This document shows positions 27,161 through 36,840 of a stretch of DNA of 64,000 nucleotides, in pieces. Position 1 is the first letter of the stretch. Every line of letters starts with the position of its first letter. The notes under the pieces are model-generated. The model did not search any database, had not been told where the DNA came from, and was given only the letters and a program-made list of their open reading frames with translations. Location of the stretch: assembly GCF_039530945.1 (NCBI RefSeq), contig NZ_BAAAPC010000010.1, positions 124,001 to 188,000 on the forward strand, given 5' to 3'. The position numbers and the translations under genes are program-made. The DNA comes from Nocardiopsis_C rhodophaea. GTDB lineage: Bacteria > Actinomycetota > Actinomycetes > Streptosporangiales > Streptosporangiaceae.

Positions 27161-28672
27161 GTGGTTTACCAGCAGACCCCCCTCTTCCTCGACCCGATCT
27201 ACGGGCCGCCGGTGACCCTCGACCCCGAGGCGCCGGAGACCTCCGGCGCGGGCCGGATCCGGCCGGTGGGCGTGCCCTTCCCCTCGGAGGCCGCGGGTGG
27301 CCCCGAGGCGGAGCACGCCCAGGAGTCGGCGCGCGCGCAGAGCCCCAGGGAGCCGGACGAGCCCACCGAGCCACGCCTCGACGGCGTCCGCATCGTCATG
27401 ATCAATTGGCGCGACCCGTGGCAGTCGGTCGCCGGCGGCGCCGAGGAGTACGCCTGGCGGATGAGCCGCCACCTCGCCGGGCGCGGCGCCTGCGTCACCT
27501 TCCTGACCAGCCGCGAGCCCGGCCAGGCGCGCGTGGAGACCCGCCAAGGGATCGTCATCCGCCGCATGGGCCAGAAGTTCAGCGTCTACCCGCTGGTCAT
27601 GCTCTGGCTGCTGCTCTGGCGGCGCGAGTTCCACGTCGCCCTGGACTGCATGAACGGCATCCCGTTCTTCTCCCGGCTGCTCCTGCCCCGCCGCACCCGC
27701 GTCATCAGTGTCGTGCACCACGTCCACGACCTGCAGTTCAACGCGTACTTCAACCGTCCTCTCGCCTGGTTCGGCAGATTCATCGAGAGCACGGTGGCCA
27801 GCCGCGTCTACCGCTCGTGCATGACCGTCACGGTCTCGGAGTCGTCGCGCCGCGCCATGCGCGAAAAGCTCCGCTGGCGCGCCCCCATCACGGTCATCCA
27901 CAACGGCAGCCCGCCCGTTCAGCCGATCGCGCTCGACTGCGCGCGTGCCGCCCGGCGCGCGCGGTCGGGCGAGGCCACCCGCACCGATGCCCCGACCGGC
28001 ACGCACGACGACACCATGGGCTCCCCGGCGATCGTCAGCCTTGGCCGCGTCGTCGTCCAGAAGCGCGTCTCCCGCGTCGTGGACATCGCCAGCCGGCTCC
28101 GCGACTCCCGGCCCGGCCTGCGCGTGCACATTGTCGGACGCGGCCCGGAAACCGAACCGATCGCCGAGCGCATCGAACGCGAGGGCCTCCACGACCACGT
28201 CCGGCTGCACGGCTTCCTCCCCGAAGCGGAGAAGAACGCCGTCCTGGCCGGTTCCCTCCTGCACGTCACCGCCTCGGAGTTCGAGGGGTGGGGGCTCACC
28301 GTGATCGAGGCAGCCGGGCTCGGCGTCCCGACGGTGGCCTACGACGTCGACGGCCTACGCGACTCCGTGCGGCACGGCGAAACCGGATGGCTGGTGCGCG
28401 AGGGCGAGGACCTGACCGAGGTCGTGGACAAGGCGCTGGCCGAACTCAGCGATCCCGCGCGCGCCGCCGAGATCAGCGCCGCCTGCCGCACCTGGGCGGC
28501 CCGCTTCACCTGGGAGAAGAGCGGGGCGAACATGACGCGCCTGATCGCCTCCACCCTGGGCCGCGCCGACGCGCCCACCAGCGTGGCCGCCACCGCACCC
28601 GACACCGCGTCCGTGTCGGCACCCGCGTCCACCGCCCCGACGGCATCCCCCTCAGGCGAGGCCGCCACGTGA
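27161..28672 (+). CDS. GT4 family glycosyltransferase
   Basis: The 503-residue GT-B enzyme has an acceptor-domain loop GGAEEYAWRMSRHLAGRG (about 90), the hinge IHNGSPP, IVSLGRVVVQKRVSRVVDIA, and the donor-site glutamates in SEFEGWGLTVIEAAGLG (about 362-378). The first 70 residues and last 40 are low-complexity. GTG 27161 has AGGAG five bases upstream and is preferred over GTG 27140, which lacks an SD. The stop overlaps the start of the AftD-like gene (GTGA), so both are co-translated, and the enzyme probably builds the lipid-linked acceptor or core that AftD extends. The sugar donor cannot be read from sequence. Confidence 0.88.
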   Translation: MVYQQTPLFLDPIYGPPVTLDPEAPETSGAGRIRPVGVPFPSEAAGGPEAEHAQESARAQSPREPDEPTEPRLDGVRIVMINWRDPWQSVAGGAEEYAWRMSRHLAGRGACVTFLTSREPGQARVETRQGIVIRRMGQKFSVYPLVMLWLLLWRREFHVALDCMNGIPFFSRLLLPRRTRVISVVHHVHDLQFNAYFNRPLAWFGRFIESTVASRVYRSCMTVTVSESSRRAMREKLRWRAPITVIHNGSPPVQPIALDCARAARRARSGEATRTDAPTGTHDDTMGSPAIVSLGRVVVQKRVSRVVDIASRLRDSRPGLRVHIVGRGPETEPIAERIEREGLHDHVRLHGFLPEAEKNAVLAGSLLHVTASEFEGWGLTVIEAAGLGVPTVAYDVDGLRDSVRHGETGWLVREGEDLTEVVDKALAELSDPARAAEISAACRTWAARFTWEKSGANMTRLIASTLGRADAPTSVAATAPDTASVSAPASTAPTASPSGEAAT

Positions 28673-31600
28673 CCCTGCCCGCAACGCACGCTCCGAACGG
28701 GCGGGGCGATCAGGGCGGACCCGGCGAGGAGGCCCGCCCCGACACGGACACCAACCTGCTGCGCCGACTCAAGCTGCTGGGCGTCTGCCTGCTGCTCAGC
28801 GCCGTCGCGTTCAGCCTCGACCCGCAACTGATCGTCGGCGACACCAAGATCGACCTCACGATCAACCCGTTCGGCTTCCTGGAACGCGCCCTCTACCTCT
28901 GGGACCCGTCCTACTTCGGCCAGCTGCAGAACCAGGCCTACGGGTACTTCTTCCCCAACGGGCCGTTCCACGCGCTGCTCATCGCCCTGGACATGCCCGA
29001 ATGGCTGGTCCAGCGCACGTGGATGGCCGTGCTGCTGTGCGCCGCGTTCCTCGGCACCTTCAAACTTGCCGCCGCGCTCGGCATCGGCACGACCAACACC
29101 CGGATCATCGCGGGCGTGGCCTACGCGCTGGCGCCCCGCGTGCTCACGCTCATCTCCTACAACTCCGCGGAGCTGCAGCCGATGATGCTGCTGCCGTGGA
29201 TCATCCTGCCGCTCGTTTACGGGGCCCGCCACGGGCGCGACCCGATGCGCATGGCAATGCTTTCCGGCGTCGCCTTCCTCCTGTGCGGCGGCACCAACGC
29301 CGCCTCCGAGCTGGCGGTCCTCGTCGTCCCGTTGATCTACCTGCTCACCCGCGCCAACGGGGCGCGCAAGTTCCGGCTGCTGGCCTGGTGGCTGACGGCG
29401 CTGTTCCTGGTCTCCTTCTGGTGGCTGGCCCCGCTGCTGGTCATGGGCAGTTACGTGTTCTCGTTCATGCCGTTCACCGAGGACGCGGCCACGACCACCG
29501 GCGTCACCTCCCTCATCAACGCGCTGCGCGGCGCCTCCAACTGGATGGGCTACGTCCCCACGCAAGGCCAGCCTCCGCTGCCCGCCGGCGCCGAACTCTC
29601 CACCGAACCCTGGCTGGTAGTGGCGACCGCGCTCGTCGCCGGGCTCGGCCTGGCCGGGCTGATCAACCGCCGGATGCCCGAGCGCGTGTTCCTCGTGGTC
29701 TCCGTGCTCACCGGCACGGCGATCATCGTCGCCGGATACACCGGCGACCTCACCGGTCCGCTCGCCCCCACCATGCAGGCGGCGTTCGACGGCATCCTCA
29801 GCCCGTTCCGCAATATCCACAAGTTCGACGCGCTCATCCGGCTCCCGCTCGTGCTGGGGCTGGCCCACCTGCCCGTGGTCGCCGCGCTGGACGCGGCCGA
29901 CCGCCGCAGCGGATGGATCCGCACGCTGGGGCTCTCGCACCACGTGGTGCGCCGGGCCGTCGCGGGAACGGTCGCGGTGGCCTTCCTCATCACCCTCACC
30001 CCCGTCGCGACGGTGGGCGTGGCCACACGCGGCGGTTTCGAGCGGATCCCCGGATACTGGTACGAGGCCGCGAAGTGGCTGGACGCGCACAACAGCGGAC
30101 CCGGCGGCATGACCATGGCCGTTCCCGGTTCCGCCCGCGGCGAGTACGAGTGGGGGCGGCCCATGGACGAACCCATGCAGCCGCTGATGCGCAGCGCGTG
30201 GACCAACCAGCAGATCATCCCCTGGGGCTCCGCGGGCGTCTCCCGGCTGACCCATGAGCTCGACCAGCGGATCTCCTCGGGTCGCGGCTCGGCCGGACTG
30301 ACCGCGACGCTGTCCCGCATGGGCGTCACCTACCTGCTCGTCCGCAACGACCTGCAGCGCACCGGCAACAACGGCGGCTGGCCCGCCCGCGTCCACCAGG
30401 CGCTGCGGGACTCGCCCGGCATCACGCGGGTGGTGGCCTTCGGCCCGGAGATCGGTGCCACGGAGGCCTACCGGGCGAGCGAGTGGTACGACCAGCCCTA
30501 CCGCTCGCTGGAGATCTACAAGGTCGGCGACGGGGTCGACGGCCGGGACGGCGGACCGGCGCCCGTCGTCGGCACCGTGCCCGCCGACAAGGCGCTGCGC
30601 GTGACCGGCGGCCCCGAATCCCTGCTCTCCATGGCCGAGCAGGGCATCCTCCGCGACGACCGGCCGGTCATCGTCGGCGACGACCCCGGAGCCGAGGACA
30701 TCGCGCCGGAGAACACCGTCGTCACCGACACCGCCCGGCGCCGCGAGGTCGTCTACTCCGACGTCCGGCACAACGTCAGCCACACCCTCACCGCCGACGA
30801 GGAGTACGAGCGCGACGCGCCCGCGCCCGACATCCAGGACCCGGCCTGGGAGGGGTACACGGCCGTGGCCAAGAACCGCGGCATCGCGTCCGTCACCGCA
30901 TCCTCGTCGGAGGCCGGAGCCAACGCCAGCCCCGGCACCCGCGACCCCGGTCGGGCGCCGTTCGCCGCGCTCGACGACTCGTTCGCCACCTCGTGGCGGT
31001 CCAGCGGGTTCACCGGCTCCATCGGTCAGTGGCTGGAAGTCGAGTTCGACAAGCCGCGCGACCTCCGCAAGGTGAGCATCGCCTTCGAGCAGATCACCGG
31101 GGAGCCGCCGCCCTCCGAGATCGCGCTGGTCACCGACGACGACCGGGTCACCGCTCCCGTGTCCGCCACCGGCAAACCACAGGATTTCCGCCTCCCCAGC
31201 GGGGAGACCAAGCGGCTCCGCATCCAGATCAAGAAGCTCGCGTGGGAGCCGGACTACCGGTTCGGCAGCCGCGTGGGCATCACCGACATCGACATCCCCG
31301 GCCTGGACGCCTCCCGGACCCTCGACGTGCCGGGCGTGGCCGGAGCCGGGACGATGATGTTCACGGGGTCCACCGGCACCGTTCCGGGGTGCATGGAGGG
31401 CTCCGAGGTGTGGGTGTGCAACCCGAGGCTCGCCGTCCAGGGCGAGGACGCCTTCGGGATGGACCGCACCTTCGAGGTGTCAAAGGACGCGGCGTCCAAG
31501 CGGCACACCGTCCGCGGCGAGGCCGTCGTCATCGACCCGGTCGACGTCGAGAACGCGGCGAACCGGGCCGGGGGATACCCCAAAATCACCTCGTCCTCCA

Positions 31601-33201
31601 CGTCGGTCCGGCATCCCGCGGCCGTGGGGCGCAACGCCTTCGATGGCGACGACAAGACCGTCTGGTACCCCGACCCGGACGAGGACCAGCCCCAGCTCGA
31701 CGTCGACCTGGGAAAGTCGACCAAGCTCAACGGGATGCGCGTGGAGTTCCCGCGCGGCATCGGCCTCTCCCGGCCCATCCGCGTCACCGTAGACACCGGA
31801 TCCACGGTCCGCGAGGCCTGGCTCGACGGCAACGGGTGGGTGAACTTCGCGCCGGTCACCACCGACAAGCTGACCATTACCTTCGACCCGCCGGAGAACC
31901 AGCCGCTGGAGATCCAGCGGATCGCCCTGCCCGGCGTGAAACCGCTGAAGCCGATCAAGGGCGGTGACGCCACGACGGCGTGCGGGCTCGGTCCGGTGCT
32001 CCGCGTCAACGGCGAGCGCGTGGAGACCCGCATCGTCTCCGGGACGCTGGAGGACAAGCTCAACGGGAAACCGCTGGGCTACGAGAGCTGCGACGACGTC
32101 GACCTGAAGGCCGGGTCCAACCGGCTCGTCGTCAAGCCCGGGAACCAGTACCAGGTGGACTCGGCCATCGTCGAACAGGACGGTACCGACCTCGCGGCCC
32201 GAGCCGAGAAGCCAGCCGGAAGCGGCGGCGAGAAGAACTCCGGGGACTCGGTCACACCGGTCACGACGGCCGACGTCCCCAGACTGGCCGGTTGGGGCAA
32301 CAGCGAGCGCCGGTTCGATGTGGCCGTCGACGAGGACAGCTACCTCGTCGTCAACGAGAACTTCAACGACGGGTGGGAAGCGACCGTCGAGGGGTCGGAC
32401 GACCCCTTGGAGCCCGTGCGGCTGGACGGGTGGAAGCAGGCCTGGCAGCTGCCCGCGGGCACCCACGGAACGGTCACGCTCTCGTATGCCCCGGACGGCA
32501 TCTACCACCTCGCGTTGGGAGTCGGCGCGGTGCTCGCGCTCCTCGCCGGCGTCCTCGCCCTGCGCCGCCCGAAGAAGACCCGTCCCGCCGCACGCCTCGC
32601 CGCCGCCGTGCCGGGGCGCGTGGGCAGGGTCGGCCGCATCGCGCTGGTCCCCGCCGGCGTCGGCCTGGGGCTGTGGGTGGCCGGTGCGTCCGGTGCCGCG
32701 GTCACGGGCGCGGTACTGGTGTTCGTGTGGTGGCTGGGGAGGGCCCCGTCCGGTCGACTGCGGCACGCCCGACCCGAGCGCCCGGCCTTGGGCGGCCGCA
32801 TCATCCGCTGGCTCGCCGGGCCGTGGACCGTCACCGTCGCGCTCGCGTGCGCGGGTATCTCTCTGGCTGTCGGCACCTACCTGTCGATGTACATGCCCTT
32901 CCACGACATCGGGGAGCTGCTCGGTGACCCGCTGCGCGGCTGGGTGGCGCAGCTGTTCTGCCTGCCGGCTGTCGCCCGGATGGTGGTCTCGCTAGGCGGT
33001 TTCACCATCCTGGAACAGCCGGAGCCGGACGCCGACGCGCACCGGACGCGCCCACTCATGGTCGACACGGCGACGGACGCGTCGCGGGAGGGGGCCCCGC
33101 CCGGAAACGGCAACGGCAGCGGCAGCGGTGCCAGGGCAGGAGCGACCGCGGGCGACGGCCGCTCGGACGGCGAACGGGACGTCGAGGAGGTGACGACGTG
33201 A
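28669..33201 (+). CDS. aftD: AftD-like alpha-(1->3)-arabinofuranosyltransferase homologue
   Basis: The 1510-residue GT-C protein (AftD/DUF3367 family) has about 12 helices in residues 30-450, with LWDPSYFGQLQNQAYGYFFP at the start of the first outer loop (the family's D-x-S...QNQAYGY signature). A long extracytoplasmic part follows, with two discoidin (F5/8 C)-like carbohydrate-binding modules (about 760-880, GQWLEVEFDKPRDLRKVSIAF; about 980-1090, LDVDLGKSTKLNGMRVEF), then four C-terminal helices (about 1278-1445). In mycobacteria AftD uses decaprenyl-phosphoryl-arabinose to branch arabinan. GTG 28669 overlaps the upstream stop, and its own stop overlaps the DUF3068 gene. The donor pathway (ubiA, dprE1, dprE2) is encoded at 50.7-55 kb. 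Confidence 0.87.
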   Translation: MTLPATHAPNGRGDQGGPGEEARPDTDTNLLRRLKLLGVCLLLSAVAFSLDPQLIVGDTKIDLTINPFGFLERALYLWDPSYFGQLQNQAYGYFFPNGPFHALLIALDMPEWLVQRTWMAVLLCAAFLGTFKLAAALGIGTTNTRIIAGVAYALAPRVLTLISYNSAELQPMMLLPWIILPLVYGARHGRDPMRMAMLSGVAFLLCGGTNAASELAVLVVPLIYLLTRANGARKFRLLAWWLTALFLVSFWWLAPLLVMGSYVFSFMPFTEDAATTTGVTSLINALRGASNWMGYVPTQGQPPLPAGAELSTEPWLVVATALVAGLGLAGLINRRMPERVFLVVSVLTGTAIIVAGYTGDLTGPLAPTMQAAFDGILSPFRNIHKFDALIRLPLVLGLAHLPVVAALDAADRRSGWIRTLGLSHHVVRRAVAGTVAVAFLITLTPVATVGVATRGGFERIPGYWYEAAKWLDAHNSGPGGMTMAVPGSARGEYEWGRPMDEPMQPLMRSAWTNQQIIPWGSAGVSRLTHELDQRISSGRGSAGLTATLSRMGVTYLLVRNDLQRTGNNGGWPARVHQALRDSPGITRVVAFGPEIGATEAYRASEWYDQPYRSLEIYKVGDGVDGRDGGPAPVVGTVPADKALRVTGGPESLLSMAEQGILRDDRPVIVGDDPGAEDIAPENTVVTDTARRREVVYSDVRHNVSHTLTADEEYERDAPAPDIQDPAWEGYTAVAKNRGIASVTASSSEAGANASPGTRDPGRAPFAALDDSFATSWRSSGFTGSIGQWLEVEFDKPRDLRKVSIAFEQITGEPPPSEIALVTDDDRVTAPVSATGKPQDFRLPSGETKRLRIQIKKLAWEPDYRFGSRVGITDIDIPGLDASRTLDVPGVAGAGTMMFTGSTGTVPGCMEGSEVWVCNPRLAVQGEDAFGMDRTFEVSKDAASKRHTVRGEAVVIDPVDVENAANRAGGYPKITSSSTSVRHPAAVGRNAFDGDDKTVWYPDPDEDQPQLDVDLGKSTKLNGMRVEFPRGIGLSRPIRVTVDTGSTVREAWLDGNGWVNFAPVTTDKLTITFDPPENQPLEIQRIALPGVKPLKPIKGGDATTACGLGPVLRVNGERVETRIVSGTLEDKLNGKPLGYESCDDVDLKAGSNRLVVKPGNQYQVDSAIVEQDGTDLAARAEKPAGSGGEKNSGDSVTPVTTADVPRLAGWGNSERRFDVAVDEDSYLVVNENFNDGWEATVEGSDDPLEPVRLDGWKQAWQLPAGTHGTVTLSYAPDGIYHLALGVGAVLALLAGVLALRRPKKTRPAARLAAAVPGRVGRVGRIALVPAGVGLGLWVAGASGAAVTGAVLVFVWWLGRAPSGRLRHARPERPALGGRIIRWLAGPWTVTVALACAGISLAVGTYLSMYMPFHDIGELLGDPLRGWVAQLFCLPAVARMVVSLGGFTILEQPEPDADAHRTRPLMVDTATDASREGAPPGNGNGSGSGARAGATAGDGRSDGERDVEEVTT

Positions 33202-34208
33202 GCCCGGCAACCGCCAGGGAGCCCCTGACCCCCGAGGCACAGGCCGCCCGAACCGGTCCTGGCGTGCTCCGCCGCAACGCCGCCCCGCTGCTGGCGGCGT
33301 TCGGGGCCTTCTGCATCACCTTCGCCCTCCTCCTGAGGTTCTTCCTGTACAGCCAGATCGCGATGATCCCCGCGGACATGCGGATGGAGCTGCGGCTGAC
33401 CGACGAGGCCGCCACGTACCTCGACACCAGCACCTGGAAGACGGTCAAGGACACCGAGGTGGTGCGCAGTATCGGCGTCACCGGCACGACGAGCCCCGGC
33501 AACCCGGGGTGGAGCGCCTGGGACATGTCCACCGACACCGCGACCAAGGAGCACATGATCGAACACATGGACCGGCGGGTCATCGTCGACCGGTCCACCG
33601 GCACGGCGGTGAACTGCTGCGGCGAACATGTCGACGGAGACCGCGCGGTGCGGCAGGCCGGACTCGTCCTGAGCTGGCCCGCGAACGCCACCGACGACGA
33701 ATACGCCTTCTACGACGCTGACATCCGCGCCGCGCCCCGGATGGTGTTCGACGGGACCGAGGACATCGGTGGGACGGCCACACGCCGGTTCGTCCAGCGC
33801 ATCAGCCCCACCCAGGTCCCGCAGTCGTCCCGCGAGGTCCCCGCCGCGGCCCTGGGTTTGGACCGCGACGGTACGGTCGACGCCACCCGGTGGGTCGAGG
33901 TGGAACGCACCTACTGGATCGAACCGGTGAGCGGCAACGTGGTGAACGCCGCCGAGAAACGCACGGAGACACTGCGCTCGGAGTCGGGCCGGGGTGAGCG
34001 CGTCCTCCTCGACGCCGACCTCACCCTGCAGGACACCCAGGTCTCCGCCTACACGGAGAACGCGCGCTCTACCCGCCTGCTCCTCATCGCGGTGCGGACC
34101 TACCTCCCCATCGTCCTGGGGGCGGTTGGTACGGTCCTCCTCGCCGCGGGGCTCCTGGCCGCGGCCCGTGCGCGGCGCGGGCCGCGCCACGACCTCACGG
34201 GACAGTAG
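33198..34208 (+). CDS. DUF3068 (PorA-family) membrane-anchored protein, copy 1
   Basis: The 336-residue protein has an N-terminal helix (about 28-52), an extracytoplasmic domain with the family's VDRSTGTAVNCCGEHV and TYWIEPVSGNVVNAAEK segments, and a C-terminal helix (about 292-325). The DUF3068 family is annotated as porin-like in corynebacteria but is widespread in actinobacteria without an outer membrane, so the name is not evidence of a pore. The vicinal cysteines in NCCG are conserved in the second copy at 49773 (DCCD). The start overlaps the AftD stop by four bases (GTGA). Confidence 0.85.
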   Translation: MSPATAREPLTPEAQAARTGPGVLRRNAAPLLAAFGAFCITFALLLRFFLYSQIAMIPADMRMELRLTDEAATYLDTSTWKTVKDTEVVRSIGVTGTTSPGNPGWSAWDMSTDTATKEHMIEHMDRRVIVDRSTGTAVNCCGEHVDGDRAVRQAGLVLSWPANATDDEYAFYDADIRAAPRMVFDGTEDIGGTATRRFVQRISPTQVPQSSREVPAAALGLDRDGTVDATRWVEVERTYWIEPVSGNVVNAAEKRTETLRSESGRGERVLLDADLTLQDTQVSAYTENARSTRLLLIAVRTYLPIVLGAVGTVLLAAGLLAAARARRGPRHDLTGQ

Positions 34209-34420
34209 ATCGAGGCGGGAACGCGTACCGAAAAGGGCGCCCCCAGCGGTGGCCGCCGGTTCACCCATCGTTGTGGCGCATCCTTCCGGGTACACCACGG
34301 GCCGCCGGACCGGATGCCTCGGGTCTGGCATCGCTGGACCTCTGCTGACGCTTTTTGTCCCGGGCGCAGTCGCGGCGGCCCGGATTGACACGGACCCCGA
34401 TGTTGAGTGAGGAGAGCACG

Positions 34421-34588
34421 GTGGATCTCGTGGTGGCCGGTGCTGGAATTCTCCAGCTCGTTCCGGGCGTCAGCGGCTTGTACTTCGTTGGTGCCAAAAA
34501 GCCCGTCCCGCGGTGGCTGCTGATCGCCATAGCGGTCGTGGCGCTGGTCCTCGTCGTGGCGATGGGTGCTGCCGGGTACCTCTGGTAG
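34421..34588 (+). CDS. Small membrane protein, unknown
   Basis: The 55-residue protein from GTG 34421 has AGGAG six bases upstream. It has a short N-terminal hydrophobic stretch (LVVAGAGILQLVPGVSGLYF) and a strong helix (about 31-52, WLLIAIAVVALVLVVAMGAAG) separated by KKPVPR. An upstream in-frame ATG (34400) is possible but lacks an SD. I do not recognise the family. It follows copy 1 of DUF3068 after 212 non-coding bases. Confidence 0.6.
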   Translation: MDLVVAGAGILQLVPGVSGLYFVGAKKPVPRWLLIAIAVVALVLVVAMGAAGYLW

Positions 34589-34786
34589 CGACCACGGAGA
34601 ACTCTGCGCAGCGTGATCGTGGACAAAACCGGTGCTGTTGCTCGACGCCGGGCCCTTATTCCCTGGCTTGACGCCCCGTGTGGTTGACGCGGACAGGGGC
34701 GGCCTTTTCCCGGCTGACCACGCTGAGCGGCAGCGTCGCGGCCACCGCCGACTCCGGTGCGGCAGGGCGGTCATCCGGCAGCAAGT

Positions 34787-34850
34787 AGGGGCCTTGACTG
34801 CGCGGTCGCGGCGTTCCACCAGCCACTCCAGCGCCGCGATCAAGGCCCCT
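34787..34850. terminator. Long inverted repeat between convergent genes (probable bidirectional terminator)
   Basis: AGGGGCCTTGA (34787-34797) pairs with TCAAGGCCCCT (34840-34850) and TCGCGGCG (34806-34813) with CGCCGCGA (34832-34839), giving 19 bp with an 8-base bulge and an 18-base loop. It lies 24 bases from the monooxygenase stop; CTTT follows on the plus strand. Confidence 0.65.
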
Positions 34851-34873
34851 CTTTCCGGGCCACGGCCGTGCGT

Positions 34874-36298
34874 TCAGCCGACGGCAGCACCGAACCATCG
34901 GGGAAGTCGGCTGAGCAGGTCCTGCTGATCGTCACCGACCCACGCCACATGGCCGTCGGGCCGCAGCAGTACGGCGGGGACGTCCAGTTCCTCGCTGCCG
35001 TCGACAACGCGGTCGACCCGGTCGTCCCAGCCCGCCACCGAGAGTCGGCCGGTCTGGTCGAGCAGCAGTCCGCGCCCGTCGCGTGTCAGCTCATACACGC
35101 GGCCCCGTTTCAGGCTGATGTCGCGCATCCGCTGGCCGAGCAGGTCATGCCCCGCTCCGGCGTCGTAGCGGACCCCGATCGCGGTGATCTTCTCGGTCAG
35201 GTGCCGGTTGACCTCCTCGATGTCCATCAGTTCCGACACCAACCGTCGTACTGACCGGGGACCCGGCTCGGTGGACATCAGTTCCATCTGCGCGCGGGTG
35301 TTGTCCAGAACGTCGGCGGCCACCGGGTGCCGTTCGGTGTGGTAGCTGTCCAGCAGCCCCTCCGGCGCCCACCCGTTGACCTCGGCGGCCAGCTTCCAGC
35401 CGAGGTTGAACGCGTCCTGGATCCCGAGGTTGAGCCCCTGCCCGCCGACGGGCGGGTGGATGTGCGCCGCGTCCCCGGCCAGCAGCACCCGGCCCATCCG
35501 GTAGCGCTCGGCCTGCCGGGTGGCGTCGCCGAACCGGGACAGCCAGCGCGGTGAGTGCACACCGAAGTCGGTGCCGGCCACCGCACGCAGCCGCTGCTGG
35601 AACTCCTCCAGGGTCGGCGGGACCGAGCGGTCCGCGGCCACCCCTGCGGCGGGTACGACGACGCGGTACACCCCTTCCCCCAGGGGCCCGGCGCCGAACC
35701 GCTGGTGGGTCGTGCGGACGTCCGCGACGATGGCGGCAACCGTCTCCGGATCCTCGGTCATTTCCATTTCGCCCAGCAGCGTCTCGGCCCTGGCGGGCTC
35801 GCCGGGGAACCCGACGCCGAGCAGCTTGCGCACCGTGCTGCGGCCGCCGTCGCAGCCGACGAGGTAGCGCGAGCGCAACCGCGTGCCGTCGGCCAGCTCG
35901 GCGCTCACCCCGTGGTCGTCCTGGCTCAGCCCGACCAGTTCGCCGCCGCGTCGGATCTCGGCGCCGAGCTCGGTGGCGCGCTCGGCCAGTAGGCGATCGG
36001 TGGTGGGCTGCGGGATGCCGAGGACGTAGGGATGGGCGGTGTCCAGGTCGGGCGCGGGCTTGGGGATGGCGGCGAAGAAGCCGCCGACCGGGTACCGCTG
36101 GCCGTGTGCGAGGAACCGGTCCAGCAGGCCGCGCTGGTCCATGACCTCGATGCTGCGCACGTGCAGGCCGAGCGCGCGGACATACGTGGTCGGCTCTGCC
36201 TCCTTTTCCAGCACGAGCGTGTGCACGCCGTGCAGGCGTAACTCGCTGGCCAGCATCATGCCGGTCGGCCCGCCGCCGACCACGATCACGTCAATCAA
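34874..36298 (-). CDS. rox: Rifampicin monooxygenase (FAD-dependent aromatic hydroxylase)
   Basis: The 474-residue class A flavoprotein matches the Rox/RIF-MO group along its length: IDVIVVGGGPTGMMLASEL (ADP-binding fold), GLHVRSIEVMDQRGLLDRFL, the family DG motif RYLVGCDGGRSTVRKLLG, and GDAAHIHPPVGGQGLNLG (flavin-binding). Rox hydroxylates and inactivates rifamycins at the naphthyl ring. Translation most likely begins at TTG 36298-36296 (MIDVIVVGG), preceded by a G-rich stretch; longer frames do not look coding. A 19-bp rifamycin-associated element lies 224 bases upstream, supporting both function and inducibility. No rifamycin biosynthetic gene is nearby, so this looks like environmental resistance. 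Confidence 0.9.
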   Translation of the reverse strand: MIDVIVVGGGPTGMMLASELRLHGVHTLVLEKEAEPTTYVRALGLHVRSIEVMDQRGLLDRFLAHGQRYPVGGFFAAIPKPAPDLDTAHPYVLGIPQPTTDRLLAERATELGAEIRRGGELVGLSQDDHGVSAELADGTRLRSRYLVGCDGGRSTVRKLLGVGFPGEPARAETLLGEMEMTEDPETVAAIVADVRTTHQRFGAGPLGEGVYRVVVPAAGVAADRSVPPTLEEFQQRLRAVAGTDFGVHSPRWLSRFGDATRQAERYRMGRVLLAGDAAHIHPPVGGQGLNLGIQDAFNLGWKLAAEVNGWAPEGLLDSYHTERHPVAADVLDNTRAQMELMSTEPGPRSVRRLVSELMDIEEVNRHLTEKITAIGVRYDAGAGHDLLGQRMRDISLKRGRVYELTRDGRGLLLDQTGRLSVAGWDDRVDRVVDGSEELDVPAVLLRPDGHVAWVGDDQQDLLSRLPRWFGAAVG

Positions 36299-36521
36299 GA
36301 AAACCCCCCATTCGACAATGGCCGCGTCTCGACCAGTCGCCGCGCGCGGTCCGGCAACGCGCACACCCGTACCCGTGTGGCGAGTGTCCGCGACTGCGCG
36401 CCGCGTCCCAGCGGCGGTTCGATGTCCCGCGTGACCGGCACATGGGCAAAAGCGCCCGCGCTTCACGGATCCCTGATTCTCGCGGGTTCTGGTCGCGATC
36501 GACGATTCTGCGACACGACCC

Positions 36522-36540
36522 GGGTCTTGCCGCAAGCCCC
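36522..36540 (-). promoter_or_regulatory. Rifamycin-associated element (RAE)
   Basis: On the minus strand the site reads GGGGCTTGCGGCAAGACCC, a 19-bp imperfect palindrome centred on CTTGC-G-GCAAG. It matches the RAE I know from upstream of rifamycin-inducible resistance genes (rox, arr, rph, rgt, helR) in actinomycetes. CAGAAT about 17-20 bases downstream may be the -10 of the rox promoter. Confidence 0.8.
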
Positions 36541-36585
36541 CCGGTGCGCTATACGTTGAAACTGGCAAGGGGGATTTTTTCCCTT

Positions 36586-36605
36586 CCGTCCGCCCCTGCG
36601 GACGG
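36586..36605. terminator. Hairpin between the four-gene operon and rox
   Basis: CCGTCCGC (36586-36593) and GCGGACGG (36598-36605) form a perfect 8-bp stem with a 4-base loop. It lies 235 bases beyond the last gene of the leftward operon and could stop read-through into rox. No U-tract follows on the minus strand. I see no gene in 36541-36840. Confidence 0.5.
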
Positions 36606-36840
36606 CCCCCCTTTCTCGCGAAGTGGCCGCGCGCCGTGGCGAGCACGACGTCGGCCCAACACCGCTCCACCACCCAGCGTCGGGCCCAGCCCCGAACGGT
36701 GCTGGGAGCGGCGGCGGGCGATCAGCGGGCAGGATCCCCGGGCACGCGCCACGTGGCGGGGCCGACCGCGCACGCGAGTGTCGGCGACCACGGTGAACAG
36801 ACTCGTCGGAGATGGGGGCGGCCGGGTGCGGTCCCCTCTC

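Noticed and set aside
34100..34843. Possible transposase remnant on the minus strand near the 34.8 kb inverted repeat
   Set aside because: No DDE/DEDD motif or IS-family end could be identified, and the frame overlaps the C-terminal part of the DUF3068 gene.
36299..36673. N-terminal extension of the rox protein by 125 codons
   Set aside because: The extension contains the RAE and hairpin, has no homology-like motifs, and the family begins at IDVIVVGGG.
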